Shown here one piece after another: positions 10,900 through 23,200 of a DNA stretch of 64,000 nucleotides. Position 1 is the first letter of the stretch, and every line of letters starts with the position of its first letter. The position numbers and the translations under genes were made by a program. The DNA comes from Dipteris shenzhenensis (taxonomy: Eukaryota > Polypodiophyta > Polypodiopsida > Gleicheniales). Under the pieces are notes generated by a model that worked only from the letters and a program-made list of their open reading frames with translations, made no database searches and had not been told where the DNA came from. The stretch lies in the NCBI GenBank assembly GCA_047967505.1, contig CM106539.1. One strand, written 5' to 3'.

Positions 10900-13800
10900 T
10901 GGACTGGCAAGGACTAGTCATTACTCAAAGGCAGATACTCATGGATTGAAATCGTGGGGTCAGCAATGCCGTTGTTGATTGAACGGTCAAGGTGGATGGA
11001 TGATCGAGAAGGCCCGTCTTGATCTGTAGGTGGTGGTTGAGGAGGGGAATGTGCTGGTTCAAAATGGAACCCCCTTGGTGGCCAAGGATAGACATCCAAG
11101 ATGTCTATCAGTGGTCGGTCGAGTGCAGCTAGCTAATCCGAGGACCAAGCTTCAACAAAACTAGCTCCTCAAATGGGAAGTCGATGCCGAGTGTTTCAAA
11201 ATTGATGTGGTACCGCTGCACTTGGATGACATCCTGTCATTTAATCCTCGGTTCCTTACATAGGTTGCATATTTTATCACGTACGGACTGCGCTTTTGCT
11301 ACATGACTACTAATTAGGTGCTCGAGCTCTCGTGAAAGCTTGCCATAATAGATGGGTAACTCGACCATGGTAGGCTTAGGTAGCTACTAAACCTGTGTTA
11401 GAATCAACCTTCGCTCGGCTTTGAATATGTTGTGCTGCCGCTTAGAGTGCTCCTCCACAAAATGGTTGAAGTCTTGAATGGCCTTCTCATAGAGAGAGAT
11501 ATACAATCTGCTCGATCTACACCTCCTTATCTTCGACCTCAACCAAAACTTGTATCTGTGCTGTTATATCAAAATTGCAGTCCGTTTGTATTGCCTGCTC
11601 AATATGGGTCTCCTTACTAGAATGTAATAATAACAATGTTTGGGCCATGACCCCTTTGGGCCCCTTTGTCTGCGAAATCCCTCCCTCGGCCAAGGAACAT
11701 GGGTCCAAGGTCCTTGCTTGCTCTTTTGGAGTGGACTGTTGGTGGCCACCCATCGGACCATTGGCTTCATCCTTATCTAGCAGTTGTCTCCGAGGTATAC
11801 AAATGCAAGGAACAAAAAACATGTGGCCTGAAAAGGCATGTAAATGAAAATACTTGCTTGGGATGAATTGGGAAACCAGGTTAGGTTAACAAACGGGTGA
11901 TGTGTTTCATTGTCATGCATGTAAGGAAAATGTGATTATTAGGTACCACCACATATCATGCCAAATGTTTTATTTAGATTTCCAATATAGGTGTTGGAGG
12001 TAAACATGTGGCTAGTGGCTTCTCCTAGACTCTAACAATGATGAAAATGCAGGGGTAAGTTTATCTATTTTGCTAGGGTATTCACTGGGTATTTGGAGGA
12101 GGCAGATGAGTTGTTGGAGTTGATGTACCTCTTCAGTTGTGCATTCTCCTCCTACAGTGTCTCCCCTTCCACGACCTGCTCCCTTAGGTGCGCATTGTCC
12201 TGCTCTAGTACCTCAATCCACCCTTGGTCTACCTACTACTGCTTGTTGCCTGCTGCAACCTATTGCTGCAACTTCTGTACAGCCCACTGCATGTTAACAT
12301 TTTTTCCAACAATGGACACCACAGTGCCTTGGGCATTGTTTGTGAGGTCCTGATGCTCAAGCTCGCACTGTAAGTTTCTCTAGTTGGTTTGGAGCTCAGT
12401 GTATGTCTATTGAAATTGCATGTGCACCTACAAGAGAACCGCCCTTACTGTCTCGAGCTGCTCTTGGAGAGACTTACACTCAGTGGTAGCCAGGTCACCT
12501 TCTGCTTGGTGTAGATTGGCTATTTGTTCCTTGAAAAATTTGGTCACCTCCTCCTGATACTTGGCTTGCAATAATAAGTTATGTTCCAACACTTGGGGAA
12601 AGATCTAGTGGTTGGCCAAATAATCTAGGGACTACACTACGTAAACCATATTCTCTCTCAGCACTTGCCACTGGCTTTCTCTAACTACATGGTCCTAATA
12701 CTCATTTTAAGTCAGTAGTGGGTCGAGAGGAAATGTCTCTACTGGACCAAGTCTCTAGAGGGGGGGGCAAGAAGTGGGGGTAAGGTAAGAGGACCAAGTG
12801 CTGATTGAGTTTCTTGTTGCTCAATTTTATGCATGGCCTCGGCCTCCTTGGTTGGCTCCCGTTCCATTGTATCCCTACCATTATTGTCCTCTCTGTTGGA
12901 GGTGCCATGTTGGTTGTTCCCCTCCAACTCCTCCTGATCTTGGGGGTGCGTTCCTTGCTATCTCCCCCACATTAGCTTGTTCTAAGGTGCCCTTGTCACT
13001 GTTCCCCTCCGGCTTCTCCTCTTCCTGTTGTCTGCCTGTCTAGCTATCCGACTGCTCCTTGCATGTTTCTTGCTCCTGTTGTTCCTCGCCGTTATCTGGC
13101 CATTGGTCTTTGCCTTTGTCTCACCTTCTCCCTGTCCTTGTTTCTTGCTCCCTTTTCCTGCTACTCATCTTGGTCTTGCTATTGCCCCTTATCCTGCTCG
13201 GCTTGCTCCTGTTCATCTTGTCCACCCACTCTCAAAGTCCCTGCCCCTCCTGCTAGTAGTGCGCCTGGCCAAAGCACACTCTCGAACATGTCTATGACAA
13301 AGCATACATAGGTGGGGGCCGAGCTTGCAATGGGTTTGCCCCTTGTTGATGACTCACAACTGGTTCTCCAAAGTCTTTTCAAAAATTGTGAACCAGCCCA
13401 CATGGAGCTAGTCATCCACTGTCGTAATGACTTGGGCTACATACTGGCGGGACACATACCCAACACTCTTCTTGAGCCCCATGAACTCTGACAAAAATCA
13501 ACATGTCATCTTAAGGCCTTCATCCTTCGATTTGTTGATGAGATAGCCCTATGAAGATGAATAACTGCCCGCCTCAAAGAATGCATTGCAACGTTTAGCA
13601 TCTGCCATCTTCTTGGGGTCGAACCGTTGCTTCATTCAAAATGCCCTTTTTGGAAGCTCTAAAGTAATCCTGGCATGTGTCATTAATGACAAGACTGTGA
13701 TCGTTCTTGTCATGTGAATTCAAGATCTCCTCAACCAGCTCCTCATCGTAGACTTTCTTCTAGGGTAGTTGAGAAAACTTGAGGATGCGACTCACTACAA

Positions 13801-13912
13801 GAATGCCAGTGAGAACATCATCAGAGAAGTCTTCAATGGGGTACGGAGGAGAAATGTGAGAGTTGCACTTCCACTTTTGATGGGTTTGACAATCTGCCAT
13901 CACAACAAAGAT
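10900..13912 (-). pseudogene. Decayed ORF downstream of integrase, coiled-coil protein of unknown function
   Basis: On the minus strand a start codon at 13902 opens MADCQTHQKWKCNSH and runs into segments that keep protein-like composition in shifting frames. DVLTGILVVSRILKFSQL, EELVEEILNSHDKNDHS and CNAFFEAGSYSSS (13.85-13.5 kb) precede a basic Gln/Glu/Lys-rich stretch (~13.2-12.8 kb). Heptad-like parts follow: QEEVTKFFKEQIANLHQAEG (~12.5 kb) and VLEQDNAHLREQVVEGE (~12.2 kb). Many stops are TAG where Gln would fit. It occupies the place where some plant gypsy elements carry an extra or env-like ORF. I recognise no family and see no clear signal peptide or fusion segment. Confidence 0.5.
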
Positions 13913-14084
13913 GACAAATCTAGACACAGAGAGAGAAGCTCAAAGTGATGGACGGAGGCAAAAGAAAGAGAGCACAGAGTATCTGAGAGGTAGTTGTACA
14001 AGACGATGAAGATGATAACAATTGCATATACTAAATGTTCAATTGGTATCGGTTTTAATAACTAGAGCTTCTTATCAACCATAG

Positions 14085-15495
14085 TCATTCAGAATGTGCG
14101 ATTGTAGTACCCATCAAATCAGTAGTTGCATGGATCTCCCTTACTTTAGCATGATGTCTCAGCATTAATAAGCTCTTAACGTTAATCATACCACGCGGCG
14201 ACACACGATGCACTTGGTCCACCACAATTAAATAGCTAGTTGGCATGCTAGCTTGTGAAAAATTCACCAAGGCATTATCAGCAATAGCTGAGTGATTTAC
14301 TTCTAAGTTCCCTATGTATGAAGAACTCGCTATTTGGTATGGCTTAACTTTACTTCCATTGGATAACTCGAAAGACACATTACCTTCCAGATCTACAAGT
14401 TGCATTGTACCATTCTTATAAACTTCCACTAACGGATAGGGTCCATTCCATCCCAACTTAAAATTGGTTTTAATAGGCCCCAACTTAGCAGTATAGTGTA
14501 ATACAAGCATATCCTTCTTCAAATGCTTAGGCACAATATGTCGATCATGCTAGGCTTTCCTTCTCCGCTGTATTACTGTTTGTGACCAGGTAGCTCGGAG
14601 ATGTATCTCATGCAGGTGGCTTGGCTGATCCAATTGTCCCTTGATTATTTCTAGCTCACCCAAATGATGCTCGATAGCTACTCGAAGACTCAGAACCACA
14701 AATTCTAAGGGAACAATGATTCCAGGCCAAAAGCCATATGAAAAGGTGTGAGGTTGGTTGTTACCTTGTAAGCCATTTTGTAAGCCCACAAAGTAGAGTA
14801 TAACTTGATGTCCCATTCCCCTTTAGCCGATTGTATTGTTTTTGTGAGAATGAGCTTCAATGTTTTGTTAGTTGACTCAGCTTCACCATTACCACGAGCA
14901 TAATAAGTAGTGGAAACTGTGTGCACAATTTTGAATTCCTTTTTAAGTACTTACATTGGATCATTGAGAAAATGTGCTCCCTGATCACTGACAAGCTGAA
15001 AAGGACATCCATACTACAATATAATATGTGCATACACAAATTTAGTTGTGCTCCAAGCTGAATTATCTCGGAGTGCCTTAGCTTCTGCCCACTTTGTAGC
15101 ATAGCTAGTTGCAGCAAGTATATACTTGTTTTGCGTGAACTTTGTGGGTTTAAAGGGCCCAACAAAATCCAAACCCCAATGTTGAAAGGCTTCCCAGGGC
15201 CTGGCGGGTTGCAAAGGCATAGATTGTTTAGCCAATAACTGTCCAGCACATTGGCACATATCGCACTATGTACATCTGGTTTGAGCATCTTTGAACAATG
15301 TCTCCCACCACAAACCTACTTGCAAGACTTTTCAAGCAGTTAACTCATCTTGAAAGTGCCCTACTGATGGAGCCGAGTGAGCTTTCTATAACACTACTGC
15401 ACATTCATGAGGTAGCACGCATCAGCGAAGAATCCCATATGCACACTATCGATATAGTTGTCCACCAATCAAAGCATATTTCCAAGCCTTAAGAG
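14085..15495 (-). pseudogene. Ty3/gypsy integrase, broken
   Basis: The zinc-binding part reads through several stops (PHECAVVL, then [14 protein letters not shown]). The catalytic core has the first Asp in [13 protein letters not shown], the second in LVSDQGAHFLND and the Glu in YYARGNGEAESTNKT. The C-terminal part (14534-14085) has the usual KLGWNGPYPLVEVYKNGTMQLVDLEG. At least five stops and one frameshift interrupt it, so it cannot make an active enzyme. Confidence 0.88.
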
Positions 15496-15539
15496 CTAAT
15501 TGCCTATAGAAGTTGATCCAGCCTTGACTTGCTTCGCAT

Positions 15540-16558
15540 AATTGGGATTCATCCTATACCTTTGCTGACGGATTGGCTTAGCATCTTGGACTAAAGGTAT
15601 CTTCAGGAGGAACTCCTTGCAAAGCTCTGTAACTCCATGCAAACACATCCTTATACCTAACAAATAGATCCCTTGTCAGTCCGAGTTGCTCGGTAGCCAA
15701 GTTGGAACTTACCACTACCATGGCTGGATGCTCTTGTGCTCCCATATTCAACTCTTGTGTAGGTCCTGGAGCTAATTGTTCACTTCCGAGATGTGTGATT
15801 CTTACCAGTACTTCAACAATCTCTCTTTCTCCCTCAATGTACTCTATAAAATTGCTTAGAAAAAGATTCTTCTATTTAGTAATCTGTTCATCGTGAAATT
15901 TCTATTTGATGTCATTAGCTACTTGAAAAATGTCTATTTCACCCACAAGCAAGATATGTAACTCTATTAACCAAAATTCAACATCTTGTAGGACTGGATC
16001 TTTAACTTCTAGATTCTTGGGACAACAACTCAGAACATTCCAAGGATTGGTTGATATACACACATCTTGACCTTCTGTCTTAATGGTCATTTCCTCTGTA
16101 TCCCAATCATGGAGTACTTTTGCACTTTTCAGCCAAGGTCTCCCCAATAAAATTGGGTGGGCATGCTACTCCATAGCGATCATAATAAAACTAAATGTAT
16201 AATAAATGCTGCTTATCAAGACGACCACATCTTGTAGCATACCCTTAGGATCAACTAGTTGTTGATCTGCCCTACGCACTCAAAATGGCGATGGTTTATA
16301 TGACTTGAACTTCGGTCTCTGGGAAATTCCTTCAAAAATACTATTCACTCCTGCTCCTCCATCCATTACACCTGGTATAGTCTGGTTCTTAATCTTAATA
16401 GTGATGAATGAAACTTCTTCATCCACAACTGTTGTATCAATCACAGGAATTGTGGCTAAGGTTTGCACTTCCTTGGGGTGCTTAGTGGATTCCTTGACCT
16501 GCTGAACAAAGAAGTCATGACAGTATGGAGTTAGACTGACTTGCATATTCTTGAACAC
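15540..16558 (-). pseudogene. Retroviral-type aspartic protease and start of RT (gypsy relic)
   Basis: The protease active site reads VMDGGAGVNSIF at about 16.36 kb; DGGSGVN-type sites are common in plant gypsy elements. GRPWLKSAKVLHDW follows at 16.15 kb. The next segment contains RYKDVFAWSYRALQGVPPE and then RQQRYRMNPNYAKQVK, the conserved lead-in to RT. Immediately afterwards (~15.52 kb) the sequence becomes the pre-integrase phrase INFYRQLALKAWKYALIGG, so the polymerase and RNase H are missing. Confidence 0.82.
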
Positions 16559-16659
16559 TTACCATGCTCAGGCTAGTTTTGCGCTAGGTTTCTGTGGCAT
16601 AATGGATTTTGCTTCTTTAGAGCTAGATCTCAAGGATTCTCCTTCCTCGGTAATAGAGT

Positions 16660-17830
16660 GCTGGAACTGCTCGAGCATTTCAACAGCTGGCGCTTTTCCT
16701 TTCAACTCCCTTGCAATCTTTGCTACCAACTCCTTCTGTGCCTTCCCAATTGATGTCCTTACTCAAAGTGTCAGTGTCTTCGACTATTGTTACTACCGAT
16801 TTTGACCGAGTAATTACTTGAGCATCAATTGATTTTGGCAATTCAGCTACAATTGCTCGACACTCTGGATCTACCTCTTTCCTTTCCATGTTATTCTTTA
16901 AGAATTTTAAGTGTTCTGCCCAAATTGGACAATCAAAATGTAAATGATTTTCTCCACAACAAAAACACTTAATAATAGATGAATCACTCTTCTCTTTACC
17001 ATTCTTACCTTTGTCCTTTTGCTCATGATGGACTCAGGATGTGGAGGTTTGCCGCTTGGTGCTCGGTTATCAGTTGTGACCTGGTTTGCTAACACTTGTC
17101 TATTTTTTCCATTAAACCAACAGTCTAAGTCATCATGGCCAAACTTGGTACTAGTATTGCAATCCTTAGTCTTGCATTCCTCTTCCACATGTCCACCTCT
17201 AGAACACTTGTTACACCACTTCTCATTGTTACCTAGTTTACCTCGTATGCCCAATTCTTTTAAAGCTATCTTCAGCTCGGTTTTTAGCTTATCCTTCTTG
17301 ACTGGATTCTCCTCAGTGTCACTCTCTGCATCCTTCTTCTTCACTTTGTTTTTCAACCTTCACATTTTTTCAAAGCAACAGCTCGGTTTAGCAAATCCTC
17401 ATAGATTGTGGTCAGATTGACTATCTTTAGCTTACGCAAATCAACCTAGGTACAACCTGTGATAAACTAAGCTCGCATAGGCTTGTCATCGAGAACTATA
17501 CTCAATTGATTAATAAGAGATCTCATCCTAAGTACAAAGTCTTGAACAGACTCGCATTTATTCTGCTTTAGTTCACTCAACTTTCTTCTTACATCTTCTT
17601 CATTAATTTCTTGTCAAAACCTGTGCAAGAAGCTTTTGACATGGCATAGCAATTAGGGAAACACCCAATTATAAATTGATTGAACCACCTTTGAGCATTC
17701 TTGATTAAGGTATATAAAAAATACTCCATATACTCTTCATCTGTAGTTGCGCCATTGATAGGTAGACACATGGGAAGCTCTATGAGTGACTATAAGGATC
17801 TTCATCATCTGTGCCTTTGAAATTTTGAAA
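16660..17830 (-). pseudogene. Gag with zinc knuckles (gypsy relic)
   Basis: Minus-strand segments contain the capsid-like phrase EEYMEYFLYTLIKNAQRWFN (17.73-17.67 kb) and, after an acidic/basic linker, WCNKCSRGGHVEEECKTKDC (~17.2 kb), a CCHC-type knuckle, with a second imperfect one behind it. Gag packages the element RNA. Frames change at least twice. Confidence 0.8.
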
Positions 17831-18880
17831 CTTTAACTTGATATTGGAGTTGTACTTGAACTTCTCTACCCCAAAACCCAAGTATGTGTCGGAATAACTG
17901 ACTCGCTCTCGCTCTCCACCTGTCACCTTGATTGTGATGTCATTGTAAACCCTTGACTCCCTTGGTACTATCCTCGGGCCTCAAGGGTATAATCGGACGT
18001 ACACCTTTCAAGTGAGTAGGTCCTCTGTATGTTGCAAGAGGAACTCCGACAAACTACCTTAATTGTTGTTCATTGACCTCGAATCTGTGGCAGCATCTCT
18101 GTCCATTAGAAGCATGCCTGTCTTCATAAAGATGGATTCTTGGCTTCATACCTTTTTGGATGTACTCTTTCAAGTACACTACTCGAGTAACATTGAAGAC
18201 ATTCTTGTCACTCTCTGAGTTGGTCTTTGCATTAATTTTATTATTCGATCAAGGAGATGGCTATCCGTTCAAAATCCAAACTCTTCGTAGATGAGTGCTT
18301 GGATTCCATTTACCACGACAAACCTTTACCCCCGCCAATCTTCTGGGGACACCTCGGCTCAACATCAATGTTCAAATCGTCTGGCTCTGCATAGTAGTCA
18401 ACTTCCACCCCTGATGTAGCATAGTTGAGTCTCTCTTCTCATACTCATTGCTCTTGTTAAAGAGTTGCTCCTACCAGTCTCCTTTGGGGATTGAACCTTG
18501 GTTCTCCGATTGCTCCGCCTCACATAGTTGGATGTAGCCATTGCCTCTGGTTTAGATATTCTTCGCGCCTAGCCACGTATCTTCTTCTTCTCTTTGAGCA
18601 TGCGTCATCCATTTCTTAATTCAAAAATTAATCGAAGCACAATCCAAGAACTTTCTATGTTGCACACCCCGATCTTCAAGGACTCTATCAGTAGCAACAG
18701 CTGATGCCACTCACTTGGAGTTACTTGAAAAAACTTCCTATAATAACGCATGATTCCCAATTACTCATGGGTAATCATTAACTCTCTCCTTTTTCCCACT
18801 AACACTAAGCTTACTAACTCGATTCTCTAAATTTCCTACCTTGATAGCTTGTCAACTCGCAATTCACTTGACCCACCCTA
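17831..18880 (-). other. Gag N-terminus and untranslated leader of the gypsy relic
   Basis: The phrase KFKGTDDEDPYS near 17.8 kb is gag-like. Upstream to the primer site no further coding signal is evident. Confidence 0.45.
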
Positions 18881-19235
18881 GCAAGATCGCCAAAATGTTA
18901 ACACTCGTGTTCACTCACCCTGCTAACTTGGAATGCTTGGATTAGTTTTCAACTTGGTGTGGTGCTTCATGAAGATGATTGCTCTTGCAATCCTAAGGTA
19001 GGGGTGCTCGGGTGCAAAACAAGTGCCAATAATTAACAGTCGGAGGTTGGGGCTAGCTAATGGGAAAGAACCATGTGATGATGGGAGAATACCAAGTTAT
19101 TACCCACACTTGTCACTTAGTAAAGTATGCAACAAGTGAAATGAAGAAGAGAGAACATTGATCATTCATTGAATCAGAACCACTGTGAAGAACCAAGCCA
19201 CCTTGGCTTGCAATAAACACTACCTAGCCTATATA
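18881..19235 (-). repeat. Primer binding site and 5' LTR of the gypsy relic
   Basis: On the minus strand the LTR ends at 18896 (GTGTTAACA) and is followed by TTTTGGCGATCTTGC, a primer site differing from the tRNA-Met type used by other elements here. The LTR body matches 10280-10620. Its outer limit (~19235) is where similarity to the other copy stops. Confidence 0.7.
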
Positions 19236-19833
19236 ACTCAAGTTGAAATTACTTCTCCTCCCTCTTCACTTCTAATACATGTGGCTTAAATTCTCATTGG
19301 CATAGAGATGATGATAGAGGCAATTTTTTATGACCCCTAAGAAAAGGTAGAAAAATATGCATGCTTGAGACCAATTGCTCCACCATCAATTAATGCGCTT
19401 GCCAAGCTTCATTATCCATGAGTGGCATTACTGTCCAATATCAAATAAGAAATATGGGAAAATGATTTGAGAATCTAAAAAAATGAAAAGTACAATCGAG
19501 CATATCGTCTAAAATGCAAGAAACAATTTTCATAAAAAACCCCTGGAATATGAAACATTAAAACCATATTTCAGCTCGCATGGCTCGAAGAAAACTCTCA
19601 GCAAAGTAGCTGGTTGGTGAGCACATGCATCACTTGTGCCACAATTCCAAAAACCGTTTAGCCATGTGCTACAAAATTCCATAAACCATTCAGCCAAGCC
19701 TTAATAGTATCTTTCTAATATACAATGCCGAATCGAAAATGAATCAAAATTGCCAGAGCACTCGGAAAGGAATGATTCAGATGCAGCTCATAAGAAACAA
19801 CACTTTTAAAACACAGCTCATTGTGCAGACAGT

Positions 19834-19839
19834 TTTATT
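19834..19839 (-). terminator. Poly(A) signal of the methyltransferase gene
   Basis: AATAAA on the minus strand, about 112 bp past the stop codon at 19952, in a suitable position for 3' end formation. Confidence 0.55.
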
Positions 19840-19951
19840 CAAGAACCTTGTCACATAAATACTGAACAGTCAGCAGAATCTTATGTACTTGCACATGTTG
19901 TATTTTACAATTCCCAGAGGCTGCAGCAAACCCTTTAGACATAATCTGCAT

Positions 19952-20259
19952 TCATCCCTCTTGTGCCTGGCAGACAGGTAAAAAGTATGTGTCTAGCTGC
20001 CAGTACTTACGACTCACCCCTTCCCACACCTTTTCATCTAGGCAGTCTTTCACAGGAAGAGGGATTAACTGCACTGAAAAACCCATTTGTTTAAGAACCA
20101 AGGAAACTAGTTCACAATAGACAACATGGAAAAAAGCATTGTCAGCACAAAAGCCATTGAAAAATGAATATATACCACCCGGTCTCAGCAACTTGGGTAG
20201 GTAATTATGAAACTCTTTTAAATCTTCATAGTATTCACCATAAGTGTCAAAAAAGATCC
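19952..20259 (-). CDS. RMT2: RMT2-like exon 3 (C-terminal methyltransferase part)
   Basis: The acceptor TTGCAG precedes 20259, and the exon completes a split Gly codon and continues [20 protein letters not shown]. It ends in TGA at 19954-19952. Intron 2 (20368-20260, 109 bp) has a GTAAAG donor and is of ordinary plant size, in contrast to intron 1. Confidence 0.92.
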
Positions 20260-23200
20260 CTGCAAGACATTCAAGAGTGAAAAATATCAAGCCAGAGTCC
20301 AAACAGAGAAGGGAGTTTGCAAATTGAAAACAGCCACCTGCACTTAACTTAGGAATGGTGGACTTTACCATCATAACTCCCCAACATTGGCAGAACATCC
20401 TGCCACCGGCCAAAAATAATGTGAACATTTGGTCTACCTGCCCATCCTGTGGTAATCATTCTGGCATAAACATCTGGGTGTGCCTCCACAATAGTGTGAG
20501 ATGCAGGTTGGTAGCTTTGGATTGCAGTGTCGATGAGGCCCATTCCAAAACCAATATTCAAAATGTCTCCACCGCCCGGGCATACAGCCTTTGCATGTGC
20601 CTCCATTAAAGGCTTTTCCCAGGCCATCATGATGGCTTTGCTTTCTTCATCTAGGAGTCTATCCTCACTGAAGCTGACACGCTCTTCAAGATAAGCTAGA
20701 TTTACAGAATTCGTTTTTGGACTGTACTTGTCCAAAGCCCCAAAAATCAGCTCAGATTGCACACCTGTGTTTGCAATCCAACGTATTAATACCTGAAGCA
20801 AGAAAAACTGTGGGAATGGACATATTTCAGTAAAGTTAGTGCAAATTGGGGCATTTCAAAGGAAAGGCGTTCATTTATGCTCCTTGGGAAAAGCTCTCCG
20901 GCCTAGTAACAGTTCGTCATCATAGAAAAGTATCACATACAGTCTCTCTTTCCACAAGCTGAATAAGAAACCTTCTTTTGAGACAATATGGAGCGATACA
21001 AGGAGACAAAAGTATCACATACAGCCTGGTAACGGTATAGGAAAGTATAACCCGGGCTGGCTGCTTTGGACAGCCTATTGAATATCCCCCTTTGTCCACA
21101 ATTTTAACATGTTCCTCTCAATCTTCTTTCTCAACCTCCCTTCCTCCTATAATGTTAATTGACAGAAGAGGGAGTTAGGGAGTAACACTATCGCATATGA
21201 AGTGGGTAACATTGCGCACAGACGAGAAACAAATGGAATATTTCCTTCTTTTGGTTATAACTAGAGAGGTTTTTAATAACTTTTCAAAAAGTACTGCAAA
21301 CGGTATCACTATGAAATATGTGTGTGTCTGTGTGTGTGTAGTGGTCCAAATTTTGAACAAATTATTATTATGAATTTTAAAAAATGCATTATTTTGATCA
21401 TTCTTCAAAAAATACGAAATTACACGTGACTTTTCTCATAATCACCAATGCTTGAATCTTTTAGCAATTTTCTAGCATGTTGAAACTTAAAATATTATGT
21501 AATTTTGTTGTTTTAACAAAACCACAAACATTTAAATATACTTAACAGGTATTCTTTCAAGATATATAAAGTTAGGAGTAGTCAGCTGCACCTTGGAGTG
21601 CTATACTTGTGCCTTGAGGCTTGTACTTGACGATCTTGTTATCACGGTAGGCTACCTAAATGCAACCTAACTGAGCATCTCTCGCAAGTCTCTCTTGTCC
21701 ACATGAACAGTCTTCTTGTTGACCTATTCTTGTGGCCTCTCACTTACGCTTTTGGTTGAACACATGACTCATGGTTGAGCATATGCTTTCATTGTGGTTG
21801 TCAAGCACATGACTCATGGTGATTTCTAACAAGGAATTAGAGCCACGTTGATTGCTTTGAAGACATGAGCTGGTCAAAGTTGTCACTTCATGAGGATCAA
21901 GTGCATCATTATCCAGCATTGGGATGCAAAGGACTGATCTCATGCGATGTGGAACATCCGAGGTAATAACCAAGACTCACCTAGGTTTGCGTTCAAGTTC
22001 AACCGTTCATTTGGGGCATGAGCTGACTACTCTCTCTCTCTCTCACAAGCCCTAGCCGCTAGCCCTCTCGCTAGCAATAGCCACTGACAGGAGCAGCCAG
22101 CATCTCTGATAGCAACCAAGACACTAGACCCCCCTTCCAACTTCATCGACAACCACCCCCCTCAAAAAACCCTAACTTAACCTAACCTAGGTTAACTATG
22201 ACCCAACCTAATCTCAATAGAGGTTAACCCAACCCAGGGTTAACCCCTAGCTGGGCTGAACCCCCAACCCAGCAAGCGGGTTAGCTCAGCCAAGGGGTAG
22301 CAGCAGACATGGCCAGCATGGAATGGCCAAGCCTCTCCTCGAAGTCTCCCCTCTCAAACCCAACCACCTCAGGCAACAGAGCCTCTCCTCGAAGTCTCCC
22401 CTCTCAAACCCAACCACCTCAGGCAACAGAATCCGATACGCCACTGTTGTAGCTATGACACCCTCTCCGTATGCACATCCATACCTACGAGGAGGTCTGG
22501 ACCGACCCATCATTGGACACCATGAGGAGATTTTTTATCTACAAGGCAGGTAAGAGAGTTAAAGATGCAACTGGTAGATGCAATAGCTAGAATTCAGGTT
22601 CTAGAAGGACCTGGCAAGCAGACAGTCATCAATGAGGTTGTAAAATCTTGCAAGGCTTCCCCCCCTCCACAGTCAAAGATCTAGTTCACACTGAAGTACA
22701 GACCACAAAGAAAGAAGTGATTGTGGAGTTTGATGCAAAGGTTAATACGGTTGATATTTAGGAAGAGATTAAAGAACATGCAGCTAGGTGTGATAATGCT
22801 TTGAAGATTAGAATAGGGGGACTCCCAAAAGGATGGTACAAAGAGGACTCTTTCAGCGACACCTTAGCACATGTCAAAGCAGCCATGCATCATATAGATC
22901 GGATGGTTGATAAGGATGATGCTCTTGATGATGATGATGAACCAAGAGCAACTCGTATCTTACAGTCTAAAGGTCATGCTATCATTACACTAAACTCACG
23001 GCTTCTTCGACAATCCTACAAGTTGAAAGGAACTAAGATATGGAAACTTACATGAGCTCAATTGAAAAATAAGGCAACGGAATTAGCTAAGGTCAAGGCT
23101 GCTAGGAATGATGGAAAATGGGCAGTGTACCGTGAGGGCATAGCACTCATTAAAGAGTTTAAATCCAAGCCAAAAGATTCTCAGTCTTAAACGTATGTAT

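Larger units (their letters stand above)
10280..19235 (-). mobile_element. Ty3/gypsy retrotransposon relic lacking RT and RNase H
   Basis: Read on the minus strand the order is 5' LTR (19235-18896), primer site (18892-18881), gag (~17.8-16.7 kb), protease (~16.55-15.9 kb), start of RT, integrase (~15.5-14.1 kb), extra decayed ORF (13.9-10.9 kb) and 3' LTR (10.6-10.28 kb). The sequence runs straight from the pre-RT motif into integrase, so RT and RNase H are deleted. Stops and frameshifts are frequent, so it is an old copy. The pre-RT phrase DVFAWSY and the protease DGGAGVN resemble Tat/Athila-type plant gypsy elements; that lineage call is tentative. The relic ends about 600 bp beyond the methyltransferase poly(A) signal. 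Confidence 0.8.
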
